In this document: positions 22,568 to 31,689 of the stretch, one piece after another
Layout of the letters: the number at the start of each line of letters is the position of its first letter
How positions within the stretch are numbered: the stretch's first letter is position 1
Assembly: GCA_947359465.1 (NCBI GenBank)
Contig: OX375881.1
Location: 123,081,967 to 123,145,966, forward strand
Reading direction: 5' to 3'
DNA from: Metellina segmentata
Taxonomy: Eukaryota > Arthropoda > Arachnida > Araneae > Tetragnathidae
Length of the DNA stretch: 64,000 nt
Notes under the pieces: model-generated
The model's database searches: none
Seen by the model: the letters and a program-made list of their open reading frames with translations, nothing else
What the model was told of the DNA's origin: nothing
Program-made: the position numbers and the translations under genes

Positions 22568-23755
22568 AGAACTGTTATTATTTACAAGATTCTTTTTAGA
22601 ATCCTTTTCATCAGACATCTCTTTTACAGAAGAGCTAGTAGGAATATCCCCATGATGGGTCTGTGCTGACTTTTTAATAGCTCCTTCAGCTGGTGGAGTT
22701 TTCCCATTACCATATGTTCTATTATTTTCCCTGTAAGGATAGTTAACATTTTTACTAGCATAAGATGGTTCATAACTTTGATATCTGTAAGGATTTTGTT
22801 GTTGAAAAGGTTTTGAAACCTGAAAAGCATTATAGGATCTTTGCCCTTGAAAAGGTTTAAAAGAACCATGTTCCTTAAATTTTGAACTAGATGGTTTTGG
22901 CTTCATTAAATTGGGCCTGTTATCTAGACCAACCTTTAAAGACTCGTACTCATCTAGCTTTTCTGCGAACTCTAAGGGACTGTTCATTTTGATCCATTCA
23001 TTGATAAAATGCTCTTTTGTTAGTAAAGGGACCCTAAATTTGACTTGATTTGTAATTATCAAATCTCTGAGCTTATCAAAAGTATCAACCTCTAACTCTC
23101 CCAACCAGTCATCAAAGAAGGTAGAAATCTCAAGAGTGAAGTTCCTCCAAGTGTCCTGAGGTTTTTTAAGAGAGCTAAAAAATTGAACTTTTAACTGTTC
23201 TGGATTAAGTTTGTATCTTTTTAAAAGTAAGTCTTTGATGTGATCGTAATTTTTGATCATTGTTTCGGGCTCCCTAGCCACCTTATTTGCTAAATCTGCA
23301 GGTAATACTCCTAATAAATAGGCAGTCCACTCTTCTCGCGGTATCTTAGCTAGATTTGCTTTTATTTCGAAATTTTTCAAATAAAGGACAATCTCGTCTA
23401 CCTTTGGATCAAAGTTTTGAACAATGTTCATTAAGTTGAACCTGGAAGAATTTCCATTGCCGTTATTTTTAATTTCAATTTCTAGTTTAATTCTTTCCAG
23501 TTCTCTTTGATGGGCTTCTAACTCCCTCTGATGGGCTAAACTTATCTTTTCAGCTTCTATTCTATCTTTCTTCTCTTGTAACAAACGATCACCTATTTCC
23601 CTTATTTTTTCCTCATCATCCCGACCTTGTTTTGATAAAATTGCATTTTTAATTTCAGACACTTTGGTCCCTTCATCCAATACAATATCTAATTCTTCAG
23701 CCAGAGCCATTAATTCTGACTTATTTAAACGTCCCAAACCTGCCATTTTTATCAA
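22565..23755 (-). CDS. gag: Gag structural protein of Gypsy copy B (396 aa)
   Basis: Intact from ATG 23755 (a second Met is three codons in) to TGA 22567-22565. Residues about 5-42 form a SAP-like helical start (GRLNKSELMALAEELDI). Residues about 48-97 are highly charged and probably coiled-coil (repeated AHQRELE). Residues about 105-290 are the capsid-like helical core (LYLKNFEIKANLAKIPREEW; LLGVLPADLANKVA; LLLKRYKLNPEQ). The last ~100 residues are rich in Gln, Asn, Tyr, Ser and Lys. There is no cysteine in the protein, hence no CCHC zinc knuckle, so RNA binding would have to rely on the basic/aromatic tail. Expected role: assembly of cytoplasmic virus-like particles. Confidence 0.9.
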   Translation of the reverse strand: MIKMAGLGRLNKSELMALAEELDIVLDEGTKVSEIKNAILSKQGRDDEEKIREIGDRLLQEKKDRIEAEKISLAHQRELEAHQRELERIKLEIEIKNNGNGNSSRFNLMNIVQNFDPKVDEIVLYLKNFEIKANLAKIPREEWTAYLLGVLPADLANKVAREPETMIKNYDHIKDLLLKRYKLNPEQLKVQFFSSLKKPQDTWRNFTLEISTFFDDWLGELEVDTFDKLRDLIITNQVKFRVPLLTKEHFINEWIKMNSPLEFAEKLDEYESLKVGLDNRPNLMKPKPSSSKFKEHGSFKPFQGQRSYNAFQVSKPFQQQNPYRYQSYEPSYASKNVNYPYRENNRTYGNGKTPPAEGAIKKSAQTHHGDIPTSSSVKEMSDEKDSKKNLVNNNSS

Positions 23756-24526
23756 TTTACTACAATCCTCTTAATCTCATAAATTTAACATCCCACACAA
23801 TAAATCAAAATGAAACACTGAAATATAATCTTAACATTTCTACAAATACACTTCTAATACACTTTTTACACCATAATCATGCACAGTTACGCGTAAACTT
23901 CATATTGAATCATAAAACTAAACTATTCATAAGTAACTTCAATAAACACGATATCATTTCAAAACTCTTAATTATCATAAATCACAAATATTAACTATAT
24001 TTTCCTTCAAGATACTGTGCAATATACACGAAACTCACTTGCATAGCTGAGTCTTCTTTTCCATCAAACCGAACGAATCAGTCATTCCCTCAACGGACAG
24101 AAGTAGATGACGAAAGACAGAACAGAAGTGGAGTTACAAAAACGCGCACAAAACAACTCTTGACCACTGCGAAACCACGCACTATCAGATGACACAAGGG
24201 CCGCACGATTAGGTGTTGGGTTGACCGACCCTTTCTTTAGTTGTTCACACTGCATCACTCTCCGGGAGGTGGGGAAGAAAATCGCTCCTCTCGGTTTCAG
24301 GCAGGTCAATGGGGGTCAAACGGCAACGACGAGGGCAAGCCAGGATCATCACAGCCACAGCAATTCGAAGAATTGGAAGTACAGCAAAACGAAACTGCTA
24401 CCTCGTTGATGGGGTATCCATGACATCTGCGCGACCGGGAAACGTATGAGGGCTTGTTACCATTTTAGGAGCCAAATCTTCACGGCAGATCTATCCAGCG
24501 TGGAAATATCCTACCGACTTTAATTA
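23756..24526. other. 5' leader of Gypsy copy B
   Basis: About 770 bp between the 5' LTR and gag, untranslated, containing no ORF of note on the element's strand. Confidence 0.7.
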
Positions 24527-24987
24527 TGTGGTGCTATAGCAGTCGTTCCAATAATATTTTCATTCTCTTTAACAAATTAATTTATTCTATAAAACACATA
24601 ATCACTATTTTCACATCATCAGGATGAATATGTACAATGAAGATCGAGCCAACGCCCAAATCGAGAGGAACAGAATCATACGTTATGTCAGCAAGACAAT
24701 ATCATTACAAGTGTGTCTTTCTTCTGTTGCTAGCCCCAAACCCAGACGGGGATTACGGTCATGTGACACTCCGAAACCAATCGGAATCTTACACGTTACT
24801 TGACAGATACCAGACACCCTTCGAGGGAAGCACTCGTGACATCTGACAGGTGAAAGAACTTTATTGTAAACATGGTGCATCTCCCTTTTTCACCCGTTTG
24901 GAACAAAACATCTCACCGCTTAGTATTTAAAATAGAGATGAGCTCCTTACTGCTTTTAAGTTACAAATTAATTTTCGTACACTCACA
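24527..24987 (-). repeat. 5' LTR of Gypsy copy B
   Basis: 461 bp, offset by exactly 6396 bp from the other LTR throughout. Minus-strand AATAAAG (about 24859-24865) is a possible polyadenylation signal. No convincing tRNA-complementary primer-binding site (normally starting TGG) sits at the LTR edge; the adjacent minus-strand sequence is TAATTAAAGTCGGTAGG. Confidence 0.95.
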
Positions 24988-24995
24988 TATATATG

Positions 24996-25064
<69 letters not shown>
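24988..25064. repeat. (TA)n microsatellite, right half
   Basis: Nearly pure TA with three TG interruptions, starting at the right LTR. It is the continuation of the array at 18079-18130. Confidence 0.95.
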
Positions 25065-25374
25065 CAAAACAACAAAGGGCATACCATAAATGAATGTTTT
25101 ACGTTGTAGCAACACCGCGAAACTAAAAAATGAACATGCAGGCGATTTTTTTTCAAACTGTTAATTGTACAATTATAAATATTCTAAGCGAAGCAGACGA
25201 TTTTATTTTCCTAATTTCGTGCTTGTTTAAAAAACTTTTTTTTTTTTTTTGCCCTACAGAAATGGAGGTGGGTGATTCAAAGTTGAAAAATGAAATGCGT
25301 TCTGTCATAAAAGTTTGCTATCGTTAAGGTAAAACAGCTGCAGAAACAGTTAAGTTAACCCGGGAAAGCCTAGC

Positions 25375-25390
25375 GGTACCATATGGTACC
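25375..25390. repeat. Subterminal palindrome, left copy
   Basis: GGTACCATATGGTACC, a perfect 16-bp palindrome preceded by AAAGCCTAGC. The same string recurs at 26749-26764, and an imperfect one (GATACCGTATGGTACC) at 25737-25752. Candidate transposase-binding sites. Confidence 0.85.
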
Positions 25391-26131
25391 AGAAATAAAG
25401 GTTTAAAATATTACAATTTTCTTCGTTATAATGCAAATATTTTGTTTGTTTGTTAGTAGATGGCACTACACAAGAGAGTGAAAACTCCTGTCTAAGTAAT
25501 AATTTAAGTGAGCCAACGCGTCAGATTTTTACTTTGAGCGGGAGAAACAAGAACATTTTTGGGCTATGACAAAATGAAGCATCGAAAAAGTAAGTACAAC
25601 CATTCTCTCTTTACTGATACATATTGAAATGAAAGTTTGGTACAATATTTATCGTTTATGTCTAGACATCAAGTGCACAGTGTTTCAAAAAAATATAATA
25701 ATATTATGTATATCTTTTTTGTATTGGAATGTTACTGATACCGTATGGTACCACTTTAAGCTTTTACACTATCTTTTCGTCACTGCTTAGATTTTTATTG
25801 ATTTTGGCTCTAGAAAATACAAAAATGGTTTAAAAGTGTATAGTTAAATTTTTTTATATATAATAGAATAGTTAAAAAATAAATGCGTGTAAAATAATTA
25901 TACGGAAATTTTGCATAAAAAAAACTTAAAAAAAACAGTATTTCTATTGCTTATTTCATAAAAATAACAAAGCCATAAGCATAAAATGGGGAGGGAGTTG
26001 TAGGTTAAAATGCAGTTATGGCATTAAAATGTGTCTTTGATTATATTTGTGAACATATTATTTCTTATGGCAGTTTTCAAGTACATATTTAAATCATGTG
26101 TATAATTTACTATTTTGAAATACAGTTTCAT

Positions 26132-26545
26132 TTTCAGAAATATTTAACACTAGAAGAAGCTCTTCTGCTATTTGTTGAATTAAACTCAGAGTCGGACTTA
26201 GAAGATATCTATATTGAACCTCCTGATGTTGCAGTGGTGTCACAGATGAAGACTCGGCATAAGAAGATGAGCTTACAAATAATTTATCTGGTCGTCAGTT
26301 ACGTGTAAATGTAGAAGCTTCACAAAAAAAAAAAACCACAGAAAAGATTATTTAGATTTAGATTCAAAAGAGAGAGGGTCTGGCAAACTCTGCTAACGAA
26401 AAACAGTAGCAAAAAGAATCAAAAAGACTATTACAAATAAATTCAAAAGAAGTTGCGTTCAAGATGTGCTGCTAAAAACTACACTAGTCCAGTTCACACT
26501 ATGTGCGTAAAATGTGACGTAGGGCTTTGTATTTTTTTTAGACTT
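26132..26545 (+). pseudogene. piggyBac transposase relic with the catalytic core deleted
   Basis: After a CAG at 26135-26137 comes the acidic N-terminus typical of piggyBac/PGBD proteins: KYLTLEEALLLFVEL...SDLEDIYIEPPDV. In a shifted frame it continues to NNLSGRQLRVNVEA and a basic stretch near 26345-26400. From about 26455 the C-terminal cysteine-rich domain appears (SRCAAKNYTSP, CVKCDVGLCIF). The central DDE domain is absent. A possible first exon ATG lies at 25574 with GTAAGT at 25590, but the phase does not fit cleanly. Non-functional. Confidence 0.75.
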
Positions 26546-26748
26546 TCACTCAAAATAACATTACAAATAGACCATGCAATAAAGTTATTGATTATATTTC
26601 ATAAAAAATGCCAGTATTCTTCTATGCCATACATTTGTATTTTTGTATTAATTTCAAATCATAAACTGATCAAAATATATTTCAACCGATTGCGTCAGTA
26701 TCAATTAAAAATTGCATTACTTACAATTTGCTCCCTTAAAAGCCTAGC

Positions 26749-26764
26749 GGTACCATATGGTACC
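26749..26764. repeat. Subterminal palindrome, right copy
   Basis: Same palindrome as at 25375-25390, with the same AAAGCCTAGC on its left side. The flanking part is therefore in direct, not inverted, orientation. Confidence 0.85.
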
Positions 26765-26898
26765 ATGCATTTTTGACAATATTATTGAAATTTTACAACA
26801 AAAAAAGGCTTTTTCTACATAAATAGCATCCTATCAACAATATACTAGAAAGAAATTGATATTGGAAAAAATAATTATTTCAGGCTTTGCCGGGTTAA

Positions 26899-27672
26899 TG
26901 AAAGAAGCTTACAGACAAATGTTTTGGCGAGTCTACGACTTTTAGATTGCATGGTGATTTCAAAAAAGGACGTTTGTCTGCAGAACAGGCTACTAAGACT
27001 GGCCTACCAGAAAGTGTGAATGATCGAAATGTTAACACTGTGTGGGCAATCTTGTAAGAAAATCGGCGAATGCCATGTGAGGAGATAGCGGCATCAACTA
27101 ACATTTCGAAAACTTCGATATTTCGCATTCTACCCAACAATTTACTGCTTCGCCATGTTTGTTCCAGATGGGTCACTCATCACCTTACAAAAGAACAAAT
27201 GTAAACAAGAATTAACCAATGTTGTGAGTGGAAACAGATGCTTCAAAATGATCTGAATTTCCTAAAGACTGTAATAACAGGTGATGAAACTTAGGTGCAT
27301 CATTTTGATCCCCTTACTAAGTCAGCAACAAGTGTATTGAAACACTGATTCTCCACCTCCGAAAAAAATCCGACAAACTAAATCTGCTGGAAAGGTCATA
27401 ATGATTATTTTCTTTGATCATAAAGGTGTAATCTATCAGCATGCTGTGCCTACAAAAACTACTGTGAACGGTGAATATTATATTTCAGTTTTGGAAATTT
27501 TGCTACAACACATATTTGAAAGCGACATGAACTGGTAGGGAATTGAACATTACATCACGATAATGCTCACCTGAATGTCGCTACTTCTGTTCAGCAATAT
27601 CTTAGTAAACGCAATATTAAAATCATGTCAAATCCCCCTTACAGTCCAGATCTCGCACCATGCGATTCATAG
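26899..27672 (+). pseudogene. Mariner transposase, C-terminal two thirds (broken)
   Basis: Frames joined by eye show ENRRMPCEEIAASTNISKTS, then a TGDET motif carrying the first catalytic Asp followed by a stop where Trp is expected. HHDNAHLNVATSVQQYLSKR (second Asp) and NPPYSPDLAPCD (third Asp) follow. At least six stops or frameshifts are present. The N-terminal piece lies at 25262-25354, beyond the inserted piggyBac element. Inactive. Confidence 0.85.
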
Positions 27673-27847
27673 ATACAAATACTGTCAACAATTCACTATC
27701 TAATTTAATTTTAAAGAATTTTGAACGCAGAAGCTTCTGCTTACTTAGATGTCCGATACTTTTTGAACTTGTACTGATAACTCATATAGGTTGTGTATAA
27801 CAGTGTAAACATACCTCTAGAAAAATGCACATTCAAATTTTTATGTA

Positions 27848-28120
27848 CTAGGGGCTCCGCCACCAGCTCGCTTACGCTCGTAAACCCTAGGGAATTGCTA
27901 AGCAATCCCATTTGACTTGCTTCGCAAACCAACACTCCTTTCGTATAGTAATTCTCCTGTGTGCGACGGGGAAACTATCTTAATAATTCGTATAATCCAG
28001 TTTTGACTTTCTGGTCCATGACGTCACAGCGAGGACTTAGCCCCCTGCTTTCTTACGCTTGCCAAACCTTTTCAAACCCCACTTTGCTCTTAGGAGTTCT
28101 ACTTACACGTCCCGATCCAA
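27848..28120 (-). mobile_element. Helitron-like 3' fragment, copy 5
   Basis: Minus-strand end GGTGGCGGAGCCC then CTAG at 27851-27848. Family modules follow (GGGATTGCTTAGCAATTCCC, AGTTTCCCCGTCGCAC). The 5' part is missing. A second CCCCCTGC module near 28041 suggests another end or a duplication. Confidence 0.55.
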
Positions 28121-28189
28121 CTTTAAGGTCGATGGCACTGACGGCGTGACGTCATCTTGTTAGATCGCCATCTGAACCTTACAGTGAGG

Positions 28190-28720
28190 TTCGTAAGAAC
28201 CGCAAGAAACCTTTCCGAATCATCAACAGTGAGTTTCAACAGACATCAGGGCTTACGGTGCACCCTAATACTTTGCGGAATGAACTTCACGCTCTCAACA
28301 TCCACGGATGTGTTGCCGTACACAAACCAAACATCACCCCAGCCAACAAAACCGGCAGACTCACTTGGTGTTTGTAACGTGGCTACTGGACTGTGGACCA
28401 CTGGAAAAATGTTTTATGGAGCAACGAGTCACGCTATACGTACTTCCAGTCGGGTGGGCGTGCTCGGATTTGGCGAATGCCAGGCGAACGTCTGTTATCT
28501 GAGTGTATCGCTTCAACTGTCAAGCTCGGTGGTGGTGGTGTTTGGGGGTGTTTATCGTGGTATGGCCTGGGACCTTTGCACGTTGTTCCTGGTAGATTGA
28601 CCTCCAACGCCTATATGAACATTTTGAACTTGCAGGTTCTTCCTACGCTCTAGCAATTTTATGCAATGGATGAATGTTTCTACCAGAACGACAAAACTCC
28701 ATGTCATGTTGCAATTCTTT
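28190..28720 (+). pseudogene. Tc1-like transposase relic
   Basis: Plus-strand frames read NTLRNELHALNIHGCVAVHK. A second frame follows with WTVDHWKNVLWSNESRYTYF (first catalytic Asp region), GGGGVWGCLSWYGLGPLHVV and NAYMNILNLQVLP, then a TAG. After the stop YAMDECFYQNDKTPCHVA carries the second Asp position (QNDKTPCH where QDNAPCH is usual). The N-terminal helix-turn-helix and the final PAQSPDLNPIE region are missing. No inverted termini found. Inactive. Confidence 0.85.
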
Positions 28721-29065
28721 TCAGTTGTTTGCTAAGGATTAAAAAAAAATTATGTTAATCGCTATCAGTTTCTGACGCGAAAGCTTTCGTTTCTAAATCT
28801 CAGAGTAAATTTAGCCCATGTGATTCAGTGCAAATACAAAACTTGGGAACTTGCCCTAATAATATCACATAAGTGAAACTCTTGCTCATACATACAAGGT
28901 TTGTTCAAATGAAAAGGTACGAAACGACGCTGTGGATTAAGACTAATATAAATGAAGACTTTATTCAAAGTATACACCATAGGCCTGAGCACAACGATCC
29001 CATTGATTAACGAGCCGAAGTATTCCTTGTTTCAAGAATTCATGTGGCCGTGACGAGACCCAGTT

Positions 29066-29778
29066 CTACACAGCGTCCTTTAGTTCGTCGTCCGATTTAA
29101 AGCGCTTCCCTTTCAGATGTTTTTTCAGGGGACCAAACACATGGAAATCGTAGGGCGACATGTCCGGGCTGTAGGGCGGATATTCAAGATTCTCCCATTT
29201 GAACTTTACCATTTCAGCGTGTGTGACCCTGGAGACGTGTGAACGCGCGTTATCATGGAGCAGAACCACACCCTGCGTGAGCAGCCCCGATCTTTTGTTC
29301 TTGATGGACCTGCGTAGGCTTCGGAGTGTCTTACAGTACACATCGCAGTTAATGGTTCTTCGGTGCTCGAGGAATTCAACAAGTAGCGAACCTTGGACGT
29401 CGAAAAAGACGGTGAGCAACACCTTCCCTGCTGACACCACGGCTTTGAACTTTTTAGGGGATGTGAACACGCATGTTTCCACTCCATGCTGTCCCGCTTT
29501 GTCTCTGACTCGTAGTGATGGCACCAGTTCTCATCACCTGTGACGATCCGCTCCAGGAAACCGGGGTCTTCATGATACCGAAACAGATGTTGAAGTGCTA
29601 GCCCCATACGCAGTTCCTTTTGCTGGTCGGTGATCTGCTTCGGAACCTGCTGCGTGCACACCTTCCGATAACGCAATCTGTCGTGAACAATTGTCCACAC
29701 TGTTCCAACGCTGACATCCACCTTCACCACCAACATTCGCAATGTAACACGACTATCACTTCTCACTTGGTCGTCCAC
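29066..29778 (-). pseudogene. Mariner transposase, catalytic part (broken)
   Basis: Minus-strand frames give VGTVWTIVHDRLRYRKVCTQ, LERIVTGDENWCHHYE (first catalytic Asp intact), and in a second frame VVLLHDNARSHVSRV (second Asp) and PPYSPDMSPYDFHVF (third Asp, D34D type), ending in LKGKRFKSDDELKDAV. A frameshift near 29510 joins the two frames. All three catalytic residues survive but the frame is broken. Confidence 0.9.
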
Positions 29779-29781
29779 CTT

Positions 29782-31212
29782 TTTTTAGACCCTCCCTTGA
29801 CCCACTCACCGTTAGGTTTAGAGTGTATTTGTGGTCCAGGGGGAAAGGGTGGGGGCGACTTTCACAGCACAAAAGAGGCCCAGGAGGACGCATGCCGGCC
29901 AATCGATCATTTTTTTTTAAGATTACATTTGTGGTTGTTTTATTTCCAAGGGAGAATTATAATGGTTCGGTAACATTCCGGCCTTATGTTAAAAATTTTA
30001 ATAATCATCCGGAATCTCGGGAAACCAAGAATGGAAAACCGGTGGCACACCGGTAAAATTACATTTAATACACCGGTGGCACATCGGGAAATGTAACTTA
30101 AACGCAGAACAAGAACAAAAAAAAAACAAAAAACATAAAACACAACACAAACAAAAATACGTTACAATATAAAAAGAAGAAATGCAATTACCAAGAGTTT
30201 AATTAAATTAATTATTATTTTTAAAAGGTGATAATGATTTGATGTTTATAAATAGGATTTAAATGTAGGTGAAATAAATATTTTATGAGAATGTTATGTG
30301 GTGATATGAATTTAATGTTGCGGTGTAAAAAGTGAATATTATACAGATGAAGCGCATATAAAAACCCTTAACGGGATGGTGATATGATTTGATTAAAAAT
30401 TTATTATTAAGTGGTTTAAAAGGTTTAATATAGATGGGGACCTAGTCCCACCTCTCTACCTAAGAGAAGGAGAACCAAAGGGTGTCATTTCTATTAGTGG
30501 GGGGAGGGCCCCTCCACCATCCCCACCGCTGCCATCACGCAAGACTTTATTTTATATCTTGACTGACTATTTTTTAGAACACTTTCTAGCCAGATCTGCT
30601 TGTTCTCCTCAGTAGGTTTGGTTATATGATGTGCCTGCGTGATCGGACAAGCGAAGAGAATGTGGTCGGCGTCCCCCACCTCTCCGCAATCACATTTATT
30701 GTTTTCTTTAATTCTATACCTGTGGAGGTATTCACAGAATAGACCATGCCCTGTAAGGAACCAAACCAGTTGTCGGTTGATGAGGGTATCGTGTTTGGAT
30801 TGTGGCAAAAATGCCCTGAGTCCCTTTTAGGAAGCTACATAATGGTTCTGCCAAATTTTTTCTATGTAGCTTTAAATCTTTCTTTTTAAAAGGCTTATTG
30901 GGAATGGAACGTCTATAACATCACCATCGACCGAGGCAAGTTTGGCATGTTCGTCCGCTAGACCAAACTCAGACCAAAATTGTTAGTGTGGTTATGTATG
31001 TTTTGTTTTATTGAATATATATATATTTTTATTTATTTTGTGCAGTTTGTAAGGATTGAGCTGAGACTGTCGTTATATATATTAACCTTTTATTATTCTC
31101 TATTGACCATTTAATTGCTTTATGAATTGTCGACAACTTGGTTTGAAAAACCGAGTTGCCAGCTAGTAGTTTAAATTTCAAGATTTCTATTACTTGGTTG
31201 TCCTTGAGGATG
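29782..31212 (-). mobile_element. 5'-truncated LINE with an RNase H segment, inserted in mariner
   Basis: On the minus strand the fragment opens inside an RNase H-like segment (KFKLLAGNSVFQ, STIHKAIKWSIENNKRLIYI) and continues past an ADEHAKLA motif. It then has LVWFLTGHGLFCEYLHRYRI and the CCHC-like NKCDCGEVGDADHILFACP, and ends in a short A run (7 A) at 29780-29786. It is flanked by a 13-bp duplication with one mismatch (GGTCGTCCACCTT at 29769-29781; GGTAGTCCACCTT at 31213-31225). Such C-termini occur in R1/Jockey/I-type LINEs; the clade is not resolved. Most of the reverse transcriptase is missing. Confidence 0.8.
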
Positions 31213-31225
31213 AGGTAGTCCACCT

Positions 31226-31467
31226 TGTCGATGAGATCGGCCGTGATGACTGTGTTTAACTGACCTGGTCTCGGGTCATCAACCAAACTCTCACGGCCTG
31301 CGCGAAAACGAGCACTCCATTTTTCACTGACTTGTCGGACATACAGTCTTCCCCGTATACGGTCACCATCCGGCCATAATAATGGACGGTTTAATACTTT
31401 CCGCTGTCAGAAATCGGATAACCCCCCGCTGCTCCTCAATCGTCGAATTTTGCAATGTGAACGCCAT
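31226..31467 (-). pseudogene. Mariner transposase, N-terminal part (broken)
   Basis: Starts at ATG 31467-31465 (MAFTLQNSTIEEQRGVIRFL), then shifts frame into a helix-turn-helix region and VDDPRPGQLNTVITADLIDK. It meets the LINE insert at about 31213-31225. It joins the catalytic part at 29778 once the insert is ignored. Confidence 0.85.
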
Positions 31468-31689
31468 CCTGTCCTCACACGCACTGCCGCGTCAATTGGA
31501 CGGCGCGCTTTATAAGAGCCTCCGATTTCTTCTGCGCATGCGGGCACCCGCGCATGCTCCAATTCACGCCGGAGATTCCAATCGCATCCCTAGATGTCTC
31601 GCTACGTTCTCCCATAGCGGCATAGGCAAGTATGTTAACCGTTACGTTGTTACGACGTTTCGTACCTTTTCATTTGAACACCCCTTGTA

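Larger units (their letters stand above)
18131..24987 (-). mobile_element. Young Ty3/Gypsy LTR retrotransposon, copy B
   Basis: Two 461-bp LTRs (18131-18591 and 24527-24987) bound a 6857-bp element. On visual alignment they differ at a single base (C at 18585, A at 24981). The plus-strand LTR starts TGTGG and ends CTCACA. Gag and pol occupy the minus strand in one frame. The order protease, reverse transcriptase, RNase H, integrase is the Ty3/Gypsy order. There is no env-sized ORF in the 900 bp between pol and the 3' LTR. The near-identical LTRs indicate a recent insertion. The TA-repeat flanks prevent a precise target-site call. Confidence 0.95.
25359..26894 (+). mobile_element. piggyBac-like element inserted in mariner
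   Basis: Flanked by TTAA at 25355-25358 and 26895-26898, the piggyBac target. The termini are inverted: left CCCGGGAAAGCCT, right read inward CCCGGCAAAGCCT. A 16-bp palindrome (GGTACCATATGGTACC) lies near both ends. At 1536 bp it is shorter than autonomous elements (about 2.4 kb) and keeps only the two ends of the transposase gene. Confidence 0.9.
25262..27680 (+). mobile_element. Mariner element interrupted by a piggyBac-like element
   Basis: The transposase N-terminus is readable at 25262-25354 (MEVGDSKLKNEMRSVIKVCY...GKTAAETVKL). It resumes at 26895 in the expected place (KEAY...FKKGRLSAEQ) and runs to PPYSPDLAPCD near 27668. The two halves are separated by 1.5 kb bounded by TTAA on both sides. 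Outer inverted termini were not confidently identified. The right end is probably near 27750-27775 (TCCGATACTTTTTGAAC). Confidence 0.8.
28895..31687 (-). mobile_element. Mariner element interrupted by a LINE fragment
   Basis: The left end CAAGGTTTGTTCAAATGAAA and the right end read inward, CAAGGGGTGTTCAAATGAAA, continue as matching inverted repeats of about 32 bp (AAGGTACGAAAC). Both are flanked by TA (28893-28894, 31688-31689). Without the insert, the element would be the normal 1.3 kb. Confidence 0.9.

Noticed and set aside
28157..28600. 147-codon plus-strand frame as a gene
   Set aside because: The Tc1 motifs lie in the other two frames; this frame only partly overlaps them.
29199..29543. 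Plus-strand 114-codon frame
   Set aside because: Antisense of the mariner transposase.
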